Source: Polaribacter marinaquae (lineage in GTDB: Bacteria; Bacteroidota; Bacteroidia; Flavobacteriales; Flavobacteriaceae). From it: a stretch of 64,000 nucleotides of DNA. The translations under genes and the position numbers were made by a program. The stretch is from positions 2,930,001-2,994,000 of the forward strand of contig NZ_CP150496.1 in the NCBI RefSeq assembly GCF_038019025.1, read 5' to 3'. Positions 1 to 8,462 of this stretch are shown piece by piece. Position 1 is the first letter of the stretch. Each line of letters begins with the position of its first letter. Under the pieces are notes generated by a model. It saw nothing but the letters and a program-made list of their open reading frames with translations, did no database searches and was not told where the DNA came from.

Positions 1-953
1 TCTCTATCACAGAAAAAAGGGGTATTATCATCTAGTTCCATAAAACGAGCCCAAATTGGAGGAGCATTTTTATCTAAAACCATTTTTTTACTGATTACTT
101 TTCCTTTATCATTATAAATTCTATCTTCACGCAATCCAGTAATTTTTGTTTTTTTTAACCAAGAAACAGCACTTTTTATGGCTTGTTTTATCTCTTTGGT
201 TGGTTTCTCAATACGCATTAATAATAAAACAATATTTGCAGATTCAGCACCGCTTAAAGAAGGTAATTCATACGCTCTGGCTTTTACTGGTAGTAAGGTG
301 TTTCTATCATGTTGAGCACACCATGCTGTCAATACACCATTTTGTTTGTATTGGGTTTTTAAAATACATTCAATGCCTTTATTAAAGGCTATTTCAACTT
401 TTTTAATAATATCTTTGGATGGTTGAATCGAAAAATAATTAGTGCTGTCTTTTATTTCTTTTAATACATTAAGAATGTTTACCATAGAATCATCATTATA
501 GGTAATGTGTGTATAGTATCCTTTTTTTAAAGGATAAAATTGTGGCCAGCCTCCATTATTATATTGTGCTTTTAACAAATAGTTTAACCCTTTTAAAAAC
601 GCTTTTTTGTACCTTTCATCAGGTCGAAATCTATAGACCTTAGATAAGTATAGCATTTCTTGATAAGTAGCACCATTGTCTGTCGTTACATCCTTATTAC
701 TTTTTTTTAATAACAATAACTGCTCTTTTTTTTCTTTAGTAATTGGCTTTTGCATTTGTATATTTTTAGGCCAACCACCAATGTTTCTTTGATATATTAA
801 AACATTTTCTGCAATTACTTTAGCTTCTTTAGTTCCAAACCAGTTGCTTTCTTTTTGGTTCACAATTTTTTCCCAAGATTTATCCATAATCTGGCCTTGA
901 GTAGTGTTTTTTAAAAAAAAAAATAAAAATATAATTAAAAAAAGTCTCTTCAT
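1..953 (-). CDS. Pectate lyase, PL10 family (3' end cut by window edge)
   Basis: The reading frame starts at an ATG at 951-953 and stays open to base 1, so the C-terminus is missing. The N-terminus (MKRLFLIIFLFFFLKNTTQG) is a signal peptide. The family-typical motifs NIGGWPKNI, NNGGWPQFYP, the THITYNDD segment, WCAQHD and RAYELPSLSG identify polysaccharide lyase family 10, which cleaves polygalacturonate by calcium-dependent beta-elimination and releases unsaturated oligogalacturonates. It is exported, probably to the periplasm or cell surface. It diverges from kduI, and a near-perfect operator palindrome with a -7 element on this strand lies about 120 bases upstream, so it is probably co-controlled with the uronate operon. 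The family call comes from motifs and is strong. Confidence 0.9.
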   Translation of the reverse strand, partial: MKRLFLIIFLFFFLKNTTQGQIMDKSWEKIVNQKESNWFGTKEAKVIAENVLIYQRNIGGWPKNIQMQKPITKEKKEQLLLLKKSNKDVTTDNGATYQEMLYLSKVYRFRPDERYKKAFLKGLNYLLKAQYNNGGWPQFYPLKKGYYTHITYNDDSMVNILNVLKEIKDSTNYFSIQPSKDIIKKVEIAFNKGIECILKTQYKQNGVLTAWCAQHDRNTLLPVKARAYELPSLSGAESANIVLLLMRIEKPTKEIKQAIKSAVSWLKKTKITGLREDRIYNDKGKVISKKMVLDKNAPPIWARFMELDDNTPFFCDR

Positions 954-1074
954 TTGGTAGTTAGTTTTTAAATGTTGTAATTAAATTTTACAAGAAAAGG
1001 TAAATCATAATAAAAAACATTCTGTTTTTTCTAAATATTTTAAAACCTATTTCTAATAGTTTAGAATAATTGTA

Positions 1075-1104
1075 TATATTTGTGCAATCGATTACACAAA
1101 TATA
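1075..1104. promoter_or_regulatory. Divergent promoter with LacI-type operator palindrome
   Basis: A 30-base block is palindromic at 28 of 30 positions. Its core is TGCAATCGATTACA (1083-1096). It is flanked by TATATTTG (1075-1082) reading right and CAAATATA (1097-1104), which is TATATTTG reading left. Both match the Bacteroidota -7 consensus TAnnTTTG. For the left-reading promoter, a TTTTG (1128 to 1124 on the minus strand) lies exactly 19 bases upstream, the expected -33 spacing. No clear -33 is seen for the right-reading one. The core matches the sites at 11203 and 13070. A repressor bound here would cover both start sites. Operator function is inferred. Confidence 0.75.
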
Positions 1105-1112
1105 GAATATAT

Positions 1113-1952
1113 ATGTCAAATTACAAAACAAGATACGCGTCTAATCCGCAATCAGTAAAAAACTATAATACAGAAGAATTGCGAAGTGAATTCTTAATTG
1201 AAAATGTTCTAAAAGAAGACAATATAGAGTGGATATATTCTCATTACGATAGATTTATGGTGGCTGGTGTAGTACCAATTAAATCTACGGTAACATTAGA
1301 AACAATTGATCCTTTAAAGTCAACTTATTTTTTAGAAAGAAGAGAGTTGGGTATCATTAATATTGGTGGTACTGGTGCTGTTTATGTTGATGGAAAAAAA
1401 AACTCACTAGCTCATAAAGAAGCTTTATATGTAGGTCAAGGTAACAAAGAAATTGTTTTTGAGAGCGAAGATTCAAAAAAACCAGCTCAATTTTACTTAA
1501 ACTCAACACCTGCTCATAAAGCATTTCCTGTTAAAAAAATAGGAGCTGATGATGTAGAAGTAATAGAATTAGGGTCGCCAGAAACTGCAAACGCTAGAAC
1601 CTTAAGAAAATATATTGTAAATAGTGTTGTAGATGTTTGCCAATTACAAATGGGAATGACTACTATAAAAACAGGAAGTAGCTGGAACACTATGCCTGCT
1701 CACGTTCATGATAGACGTATGGAAGTTTATTTCTATTTTGAAGTGCCAAAAGACCAGGCAGTTTGTCATTTTATGGGGCAACCAAAAGAAACACGTCATA
1801 TTTGGATGGCAGATGGCGAAGCTGTTATTTCTCCACCTTGGTCTATTCATTCAGGATCAGGAACTTCTAGCTATTCATTTATTTGGGGAATGGCAGGAGA
1901 AAACTTAGATTATGGAGATATGGATGTATGTAAAATAAACGAATTAAGATAG
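1113..1952 (+). CDS. kduI: 5-dehydro-4-deoxy-D-glucuronate isomerase (4-deoxy-L-threo-5-hexulosuronate ketol-isomerase)
   Basis: KduI (EC 5.3.1.17) is a cytoplasmic cupin-fold isomerase. It converts 5-keto-4-deoxyuronate, the product of pectin lyases plus unsaturated glycuronyl hydrolase, into 2,5-diketo-3-deoxygluconate. The protein from this start is 279 residues, the usual family length. The metal-binding stretch is visible as PAHVHDRRMEVYFYF, with further conserved ends PPWSIHSG and SFIWGMAGENLDYGDMD. I chose the ATG at 1113 because the upstream in-frame TTG at 1080 falls inside the -7 element and operator. This is the first gene of the kduI-uxaA operon, followed by kduD after 8 bases. 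Confidence 0.95.
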   Translation: MSNYKTRYASNPQSVKNYNTEELRSEFLIENVLKEDNIEWIYSHYDRFMVAGVVPIKSTVTLETIDPLKSTYFLERRELGIINIGGTGAVYVDGKKNSLAHKEALYVGQGNKEIVFESEDSKKPAQFYLNSTPAHKAFPVKKIGADDVEVIELGSPETANARTLRKYIVNSVVDVCQLQMGMTTIKTGSSWNTMPAHVHDRRMEVYFYFEVPKDQAVCHFMGQPKETRHIWMADGEAVISPPWSIHSGSGTSSYSFIWGMAGENLDYGDMDVCKINELR

Positions 1953-1960
1953 ACTTAAAA

Positions 1961-2755
1961 ATGTCAATAGATTTATTTGATTTAAAAGGCAAAGTAGCGC
2001 TAATTACTGGGGCAACTCATGGTTTAGGTATGGCCATGGCTAAAGGTTTAGGTCATGCAGGAGCTATATTGATAATTAATGGTGCTTCTTCTCAAGAAAA
2101 GTTAGACAATGCTGTTGCAGCCTATAAAACTAAAGGTTTAAATGCTTTTGGTTATTTATTTGATGTTACAGATGAAGCTAAAGTAATTGAGAATATTAAA
2201 AAAATAGAAACTGAAGTTGGTGTTATTGATATTCTAGTGAATAATGCTGGAATTATTAAAAGAACACCTTTAGAAGAAATGGAAGTTGTAGATTTTGAAC
2301 AAGTATTAAAAGTAGATTTAGTGAGTCCTTTTATTGTGTCAAAACATGTTGTAAAAGGTATGATTGGCAGAAAAGCTGGTAAAATTATCAACATTTGCTC
2401 AATGATGAGTGAGTTAGGTAGAAATACTGTTGGTGCATATGCAGCAGCAAAAGGAGGCTTAAAAATGTTAACCAAAAACATGGCAACTGAATGGTCTAAA
2501 TACAACATACAAGTAAATGGTATTGGACCTGGTTATTTTGCAACATCGCAAACAGCACCAATTCGTGTTGATGGGCATCCTTTTAATGATTTTATAGTTA
2601 GTAGAACTCCTGCTGGAAGATGGGGGAATCCAGAAGACTTACAGGGAGCAACCATATTTTTAGCCTCTAAAGCAAGTGATTTTGTAAGCGGGCAAATAGT
2701 TTATGTAGATGGAGGCATTTTAGCAACCATAGGAAAACCATCAAATGAAGATTAA
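1961..2755 (+). CDS. kduD: 2-deoxy-D-gluconate 3-dehydrogenase / 2,5-diketo-3-deoxygluconate reductase (SDR)
   Basis: KduD reduces 2,5-diketo-3-deoxygluconate to 2-keto-3-deoxygluconate (KDG) with NAD(P)H, the step after KduI. The 264-residue protein is a classical short-chain dehydrogenase. It has the cofactor loop TGATHGLG (16-23), NNAG (94-97), catalytic Ser147 in NICSMMS, and Tyr160/Lys164 in AYAAAKGG. The C-terminus has the usual VSGQIVYVDGG. It is cytoplasmic and lies 8 bases after kduI and 15 bases before uxaC, so it is almost certainly co-transcribed with both. The SDR family is broad; the specific call rests on the pairing with kduI. Confidence 0.93.
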   Translation: MSIDLFDLKGKVALITGATHGLGMAMAKGLGHAGAILIINGASSQEKLDNAVAAYKTKGLNAFGYLFDVTDEAKVIENIKKIETEVGVIDILVNNAGIIKRTPLEEMEVVDFEQVLKVDLVSPFIVSKHVVKGMIGRKAGKIINICSMMSELGRNTVGAYAAAKGGLKMLTKNMATEWSKYNIQVNGIGPGYFATSQTAPIRVDGHPFNDFIVSRTPAGRWGNPEDLQGATIFLASKASDFVSGQIVYVDGGILATIGKPSNED

Positions 2756-2770
2756 ATTTTAAACCAATTT

Positions 2771-4174
2771 ATGAGTAAACATTTTATACACGATAATTTT
2801 CTACTAGAAAATAAATATGCTGAAGAGTTATATCATAATTACTCGAAGCAGCAACCTATTATAGATTATCACAATCACTTATCACCCCAATTAATTGCAG
2901 AAGATAAAGTGTTTGATAACTTAACCCAAGTATGGATCAATGGCGATCATTACAAATGGCGTGCAATGCGTACTTTAGGAATTAATGAAAAGTTTATTAC
3001 AGGTGATGCATCAGATAAAGATAAATTTTTAAGTTGGTCGAAAACAGTGCCTTATACCATGCGTAATCCATTGTATCATTGGACCCATTTAGAATTGGCA
3101 CGTTATTTTGGTGTATATGATTTATTAAATGAAAAATCAGCAGAAAAAATCTATGAAGAAGTTTCTGCAAAAGTAAAAACAAAAGCATACAGTACTCAAA
3201 ATTTACTTAGAAAAGTAAATGCAGAATATGTTTGTACAACTGAAGACCCAACTGACACATTAGAATTTCATCAACAAATAAAAAAAGATAAATCAGATAT
3301 TAAAGTTGGTACCTCTTTTAGACCTGATAAAGCCATTTTAATTTCTAATGATGGTTATAACGAGTATATTAATGAGCTTGGAAAAGTGGCAAATATCAGC
3401 ATAAATACCTTTGATGATTTATGTGGTGCTTTAAAAAATAGAATCGACTTTTTTGATAAAAATGGATGTAGCGTTTGCGACCATGGTTTAGATCAAATTT
3501 ATTTTGAAAAATTTACAGAGAATGAAGTAAAAGCTATCTTTAAAAAGAAAAGAGAAGGTAAGAATTTAACAAAAGAGGAAGCTTTAAAATTCCAAAGTGC
3601 TATTTTAATTTTCTTAGCAGAAACTTACCATCAATATGGCTGGGTACAACAATTTCATTTAGGCGCGTTAAGAAATAATAACAAAAGAATGTTAGATGTT
3701 TTAGGCCCTGATACAGGTTGGGATTCTATTGGAGATTACCCACAAGCCCATAAATTATCAGCATTTTTAAATGCATTAGATAGTAAAGATAAATTAACAA
3801 AAACAATTATATATAACCTAAATCCAGCTGATAATGAAGTAATGGCAACTATGATTGGTAACTTTAACGATGGTAGTGTAAGAGGTAAAGTACAATTTGG
3901 TTCTGGTTGGTGGTTTTTAGATCAAAAAGATGGAATGACCAAACAATTAAACGCCTTGTCTAACATGGGGTTAATTAGTTGTTTTATTGGAATGTTAACA
4001 GATTCTAGAAGTTTCTTATCTTTTCCAAGACATGAGTACTTTAGACGAATACTTTGTAACCTTTTAGGGGATGAAATTAAAAGAGGCGAATTGCCAAAAG
4101 AAGAAATGCAATGGATTGGTAATATGGTTGCAGATATAAGTTACAATAATGCCAAAGAGTATTTTAAAATATAA
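2771..4174 (+). CDS. uxaC: Glucuronate/galacturonate isomerase (uronate isomerase)
   Basis: UxaC (EC 5.3.1.12) isomerises D-galacturonate to D-tagaturonate, and D-glucuronate to D-fructuronate, in the cytoplasm. The 467-residue length fits the amidohydrolase-fold family. Visible markers are the metal-site motif DYHNHL (32-37), the MRNPLYHWTHLEL and GARYFGV-like region, TTEDPTDTLE, GTSFRPDKA, and near the C-terminus GMLTDSRSFLSFPRHEYFRR. It opens the saturated-galacturonate branch that UxaB and UxaA complete, so this operon covers both products of pectin breakdown. It lies 18 bases before dctP. Confidence 0.95.
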   Translation: MSKHFIHDNFLLENKYAEELYHNYSKQQPIIDYHNHLSPQLIAEDKVFDNLTQVWINGDHYKWRAMRTLGINEKFITGDASDKDKFLSWSKTVPYTMRNPLYHWTHLELARYFGVYDLLNEKSAEKIYEEVSAKVKTKAYSTQNLLRKVNAEYVCTTEDPTDTLEFHQQIKKDKSDIKVGTSFRPDKAILISNDGYNEYINELGKVANISINTFDDLCGALKNRIDFFDKNGCSVCDHGLDQIYFEKFTENEVKAIFKKKREGKNLTKEEALKFQSAILIFLAETYHQYGWVQQFHLGALRNNNKRMLDVLGPDTGWDSIGDYPQAHKLSAFLNALDSKDKLTKTIIYNLNPADNEVMATMIGNFNDGSVRGKVQFGSGWWFLDQKDGMTKQLNALSNMGLISCFIGMLTDSRSFLSFPRHEYFRRILCNLLGDEIKRGELPKEEMQWIGNMVADISYNNAKEYFKI

Positions 4175-4192
4175 ATCAATAAAACCATAATC

Positions 4193-5167
4193 ATGCGATT
4201 TAAAATTATTTTACTAGTAATTCTATTTGCAAGTTTTGTCTCTTGTAAAAAATCAACTGATACAAAAGTGCTTTATTTAGCACATACTCTACCACAAACA
4301 CATCCAGTTCATAAAGGGATTTTAGAATTTCAAAGGGTGTTGGAATTAAAATCAGATGGGAAATTAAAAGTTAAAATATTCCCAGATGGTCAGTTAGGGT
4401 CAGAAAGAGAAGCTTTAGAGTTGTTACAAATAGGAAGTGTTGCTGCCACAAAAGTTAGTGCAGCTATACTGTCTAATTTTGTGCCAGAATACAATGTTTT
4501 TGGAATTCCTTATTTATTTAAAGATAAAGAACATATGTTTAATGTTTTAGAAGGCCCAATAGGAAAATCAATTTTAGAGAAAGGATCTAAATTTTGGTTA
4601 CGAGGTTTGTGTTATTACGATGCAGGAAGCAGAAGTTTTTACACGAGTACTAAAGCCATAAGAACACCAGAAGATTTAAAGGGACTTAAAATTAGAGTGC
4701 AGAATAATCAAATGGCGATAAATATGGTAAACTCTATGGGTGGAGCAGCTACACCTTTAGCTTATGGAGAATTATATGCAGCCATTCAACAAGGTGTTGT
4801 AGATGGTGCAGAAAACAATCCACCTTCGTTTGTTTCTTCAAACCATTATGAAATTAGCAAATATTACACATTAGATGAACACTCTTCTGTACCCGATGTT
4901 TTACTTATAGGAACCAAATACTGGAATAAATTATCTGAACAAGAAAGAATTTGGGTACAAGAAGCCGCAGACGAATCTGCACAAGCAGAAAAAAAATATT
5001 GGAAAGCATCTGTAGATAAATCTATGAAAATTGTAAAAGATTGGGGTGTAGAAATTATTAGACCAGAAAAATCATTGTTTGCAGAAGAATCTAAAAATGT
5101 AGTTGTAGAATTTGTAAAAGATTTTCCAGAAATGGAGGCTTTGGTAAATAATATAAAAAAGGATTAA
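4193..5167 (+). CDS. dctP: TRAP transporter solute-binding lipoprotein, DctP family
   Basis: This is the substrate-binding subunit of a tripartite ATP-independent periplasmic (TRAP) transporter. It begins with a lipoprotein signal and lipobox ending FVSC (Cys18), so it should be lipid-anchored rather than free in the periplasm. Family features include HTLPQTHPVHKG, DGQLGSEREALELLQ, RGLCYYDAGSRSFYT, LKGLKIRVQNN and YGELYAAIQQGVVDGAENN. The conserved Arg in KIRVQ normally binds the substrate carboxylate. Its position between uxaC and uxaB argues for galacturonate or unsaturated uronate as ligand; this is inferred. It is separated from dctQ by one base. Confidence 0.92.
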   Translation: MRFKIILLVILFASFVSCKKSTDTKVLYLAHTLPQTHPVHKGILEFQRVLELKSDGKLKVKIFPDGQLGSEREALELLQIGSVAATKVSAAILSNFVPEYNVFGIPYLFKDKEHMFNVLEGPIGKSILEKGSKFWLRGLCYYDAGSRSFYTSTKAIRTPEDLKGLKIRVQNNQMAINMVNSMGGAATPLAYGELYAAIQQGVVDGAENNPPSFVSSNHYEISKYYTLDEHSSVPDVLLIGTKYWNKLSEQERIWVQEAADESAQAEKKYWKASVDKSMKIVKDWGVEIIRPEKSLFAEESKNVVVEFVKDFPEMEALVNNIKKD

Positions 5168-5168
5168 T

Positions 5169-5660
5169 ATGAGTACATCTAAACTTATTTTTGATAAAGT
5201 TAACAAGACGCTTGAATGGTTTATGATTATCATTTTTGCATTGCTAGTCTTAGATGTTTTATTTCAAGTGTTTTCAAGATATCTTTTAGGTACTTCTTTT
5301 ACTTGGACAGAAGAATTTGCAAGATTCTCTTTAATTTGGATGACCATTTTAGGAGCTGCTTATTTAAATGCAAAAAGAGAGCATCTCTCAATGGATTTTT
5401 TATACGATAAACTATCAATTTCAAATAAAAGAAAAGCCTCTATAGTTATAGAAGTTTTTATTTTTCTGTTTGCACTAATTGTAATGTTTTTGGGAGGTGC
5501 AAATTTGGTATATACAACCCTGCATTTAGATCAACTATCAGGCACATTACGCATCCCTTTAGGATACATTTATGCAGTATTACCTTTTAGCGGTTTTTTA
5601 ATTATGTGTTTTTCTATATATCATATAGTAAATATTTATACCAATAAAAACAATCTTTAA
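5169..5660 (+). CDS. dctQ: TRAP transporter small membrane subunit, DctQ family
   Basis: This 163-residue inner-membrane protein has four predicted transmembrane helices (about residues 17-37, 50-66, 89-110 and 128-150). It matches the small TRAP subunit in length and in the segments FTWTEEFARFSLIWM and GAAYLNAKREHLSMDF, both typical of DctQ. It forms the membrane complex with DctM and receives substrate from DctP, with uptake driven by an ion gradient. It lies one base after dctP and two bases before dctM, so the three are translated together. The family is weakly conserved, but the context makes the call safe. Confidence 0.92.
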   Translation: MSTSKLIFDKVNKTLEWFMIIIFALLVLDVLFQVFSRYLLGTSFTWTEEFARFSLIWMTILGAAYLNAKREHLSMDFLYDKLSISNKRKASIVIEVFIFLFALIVMFLGGANLVYTTLHLDQLSGTLRIPLGYIYAVLPFSGFLIMCFSIYHIVNIYTNKNNL

Positions 5661-5662
5661 TT

Positions 5663-6967
5663 ATGAGTATAGAAATTATAAGTATCATTGTTTTATTTGT
5701 AACCTTTTTTGCACTTTTATTAATGAAAGTGCCAGTAGCTTACAGTATTGGAATTTCCACAACCATTAGTTTACTATTAAATATTGATAAATTACCTGGC
5801 TTAACCACCATTGCTCAACGTATGACGACTGGTATAGATAGTTTTGCGTTGTTAGCCATTCCGTTTTTTGTCTTGGCAGGAGAAATTATGAAACAAGGAG
5901 GTATTGCTAACAGACTGATAAATTTTGCAAAGTCATTAGTAGCAAGTCTACCTGGTGGATTGGCCTACGTAAACGTTTTGGCATCCATGTTATTTGGTGC
6001 CATTTCAGGATCATCAGTAGCAGCAGCCTCAGCCATTGGTTCTATAATGACAGATAGAATGGAAGAAGAAGGCTACCCAAGAGCATTAAGTGCCTCTGTA
6101 AACATTACATCATCAACAACAGGCTTGTTAATTCCGCCAAGTAATATTTTAATTGTTTACGCATTAGCAAGTGGAGGTACAGCTTCAGTAGCAGCATTAT
6201 TTATTGCAGGTTATTTACCAGGAATCTTATTAGGTTTTGCTATTATGGGTTATGTAGCTTTTTTAGCAATTAGTAGAGGTTACCCAAAAGGAAAACGTGC
6301 CACATTTTCAGAAATTTGGACATATTTTAGAAAAGCTTTTTTTAGTTTATTACTCTTAGTAGTTGTAGTTGGAGGTATTGTAGCAGGAATTTTCACAGCC
6401 ACAGAAGCCTCTGTAATTGCAGTATTATATGCAACAGTATTGTCTTTAGTTTATGGCGATATGAAAGTAAAAAATTTCCCAAGTATTTTACTAACCAGTG
6501 CAAAAACAACCTCTGTAGTAATGTTTTTAATCTGTACATCTATGGCAATGTCTTGGTTGTTTTCTTTTGAAGGAATTCCAGAAATGATTAGTTCGTTTTT
6601 ATTAGATTCTTTAAACAATAAATTTGCCATCTTTTTAGCAATTAATATTATTTTATTAATTGTAGGTACGTTTATGGATATGACACCAGCAGTATTAATA
6701 TTTACTCCAATATTTTTACCAGTTGTAACAACATTAGGGATGCATCCTGTGCACTTTGGGATTATAATTGTACTGAATTTATGTATTGGAATTTGTACAC
6801 CACCAGTAGGAACTTTACTCTTTGTAGGTAGTGGTGTTGCTAAAGTCTCTGTTACAAAAGTTATAAAGTCTTTAGTTCCTTTTTTATTAATTATGATAGC
6901 TGTACTAATGTTAATTAGTTTTATTCCAGAAATATCAATGTTTTTACCAACCTTATTTGAATTATAA
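5663..6967 (+). CDS. dctM: TRAP transporter large permease subunit, DctM family
   Basis: This 434-residue polytopic membrane protein is the transport channel of the TRAP system. It is hydrophobic throughout. Conserved family segments are AIPFFVLAGEIMKQGG, the LFGAISGSSVAAASAIG loop, TTGLLIPPSNILIVYALASGG, and near the C-terminus LNLCIGICTPPVGTLLFVGSGVAK. With DctP and DctQ it should import uronates released from pectin. TRAP uptake instead of an MFS uronate carrier such as ExuT is a notable feature of this locus. It lies 10 bases before uxaB. Confidence 0.94.
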   Translation: MSIEIISIIVLFVTFFALLLMKVPVAYSIGISTTISLLLNIDKLPGLTTIAQRMTTGIDSFALLAIPFFVLAGEIMKQGGIANRLINFAKSLVASLPGGLAYVNVLASMLFGAISGSSVAAASAIGSIMTDRMEEEGYPRALSASVNITSSTTGLLIPPSNILIVYALASGGTASVAALFIAGYLPGILLGFAIMGYVAFLAISRGYPKGKRATFSEIWTYFRKAFFSLLLLVVVVGGIVAGIFTATEASVIAVLYATVLSLVYGDMKVKNFPSILLTSAKTTSVVMFLICTSMAMSWLFSFEGIPEMISSFLLDSLNNKFAIFLAINIILLIVGTFMDMTPAVLIFTPIFLPVVTTLGMHPVHFGIIIVLNLCIGICTPPVGTLLFVGSGVAKVSVTKVIKSLVPFLLIMIAVLMLISFIPEISMFLPTLFEL

Positions 6968-6977
6968 AATTTAAGAA

Positions 6978-8441
6978 ATGCAAGAATTAAAAGAAAAAAA
7001 AATATTAAATAGAGAAAACACAAACCTAAAAAGTGTTGCTCCGATAAAAGTTATACAATTTGGTGAGGGAAACTTTTTAAGAGCCTTTGTTGAATATGCA
7101 TTTCAAAAATTAAATCAAAAAGTAGATCTTAATGCAGGTATAGCAGTTGTACAGCCTATTGATCGCGGTATGGTAAGCATGCTTAATGATCAAGATGGAT
7201 TGTATAACTTATTTTTAAAAGGTGTTCAAAAAGGGAAAGAAATTCAGCACAAAGAATTAATTACAAACATCGTAAAAGGTGTAAACCCTTATACAGATTT
7301 TAATTCTTATATTAATTTAGCCAAAGAAGAACAACTAGAATTTATCATCTCTAATACTACAGAAGCAGGTATTGCTTATGTAGAAAGTGATACTTTAGAA
7401 ATGCAACCACCAAGTTCGTTTCCAGCAAAATTAACAGTATTACTAAACGAAAGATTCAAACATTTTAATGGTGATTCAAACAAAGGATTAACTATTATTC
7501 CTTGTGAATTAATCAATCATAATTCAGAACAATTAAAAGAAATCATTTTAAAATATGCTAACGATTGGAAGTTAGGTAACGGTTTTATCAATTGGATAAA
7601 TAATGATTGCTCATTCCATAGTACTTTAGTAGATAGAATTGTACCTGGATATCCAAAGGATGAAATTGAAGCTTATAACGCACAATTAGAATACAAAGAC
7701 AATCTAATTGTTGCAGCTGAGGTATTTTTACTTTGGGTGATTGAAGGTGGTGAAGAATTAAAGAAAAAATTACCATTTCATAAAACAGATCTAGACGTAA
7801 AAATAGTAGAAGATATGCAACCTTATCGAACAAGAAAAGTACGTATTTTAAATGGTGCTCACACTTCTATGGTTCCATTTTCTTTGTTATATGGTAATGA
7901 AACAGTAAAGGAAACAGTTGATAATACTTTTACAGGAGCATTTGTAAACAAAGCTATTTTTGATGAAATCAATGATGTACTTCCTATGGATAAAAGTGAG
8001 CTAAACAGCTTTGCTGAAGAAATCTTAGATCGTTTTAGAAATCCATTTATCAAACACAGGTTGGCTGATATTGCTTTAAATTCTATCTCAAAATTTAAAG
8101 TACGTGTGTTACCAAGTTTGTTAGAATATGCAGAAAAAAACAGCAAATTACCAACCAATTTAACGTTTGCATTTGCATGTTTAATCCGTTTTTATAAAGG
8201 AACTTGGAAAGGACAAATACTACCAATTAAAGACAGTCAAGATATTGTAGATACTTTTAATAAAATTTGGGCAAAAAATGACACAAAATTAGTAGCAGAA
8301 TCTGTTTTGTCTTATATATTATTTTGGGGGGAAGATTTAACAAAAGTCAATCAATTAACAGAAGCAATAATATTTGCTTTAGATCAAATTGAAGTTAACG
8401 GAATTGAACAAGGATTTGCTAATTTTAGCAATAAATATTAA
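6978..8441 (+). CDS. uxaB: Tagaturonate reductase (altronate oxidoreductase)
   Basis: UxaB (EC 1.1.1.58) reduces D-tagaturonate to D-altronate with NADH in the cytoplasm, the second step of the galacturonate branch. The 487 residues match the polyol-specific long-chain dehydrogenase family. Visible motifs are IKVIQFGEGNFLRAFVEYA at the nucleotide-binding N-terminus, NTTEAGIAY, CELINHN, FHSTLVDRIVPGYP, and the catalytic-region KVRILNGAHTSMVP, which carries the family Lys/Asn/His set. It sits between dctM (10-base gap) and uxaA (21-base gap), as expected for sequential pathway steps. Confidence 0.94.
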   Translation: MQELKEKKILNRENTNLKSVAPIKVIQFGEGNFLRAFVEYAFQKLNQKVDLNAGIAVVQPIDRGMVSMLNDQDGLYNLFLKGVQKGKEIQHKELITNIVKGVNPYTDFNSYINLAKEEQLEFIISNTTEAGIAYVESDTLEMQPPSSFPAKLTVLLNERFKHFNGDSNKGLTIIPCELINHNSEQLKEIILKYANDWKLGNGFINWINNDCSFHSTLVDRIVPGYPKDEIEAYNAQLEYKDNLIVAAEVFLLWVIEGGEELKKKLPFHKTDLDVKIVEDMQPYRTRKVRILNGAHTSMVPFSLLYGNETVKETVDNTFTGAFVNKAIFDEINDVLPMDKSELNSFAEEILDRFRNPFIKHRLADIALNSISKFKVRVLPSLLEYAEKNSKLPTNLTFAFACLIRFYKGTWKGQILPIKDSQDIVDTFNKIWAKNDTKLVAESVLSYILFWGEDLTKVNQLTEAIIFALDQIEVNGIEQGFANFSNKY

Positions 8442-8462
8442 GTAAGAAACACGCATTATATC

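Noticed and set aside
1080-1112. In-frame TTG upstream of the kduI ATG, giving an 11-residue extension
   Set aside because: The TTG overlaps the -7 element and operator, and the extension is absent from the usual KduI length. The ATG at 1113 fits better.
6451-7023. A 190-codon minus-strand reading frame opposite dctM/uxaB
   Set aside because: It spans the junction of two firm genes on the other strand and shows no family resemblance.
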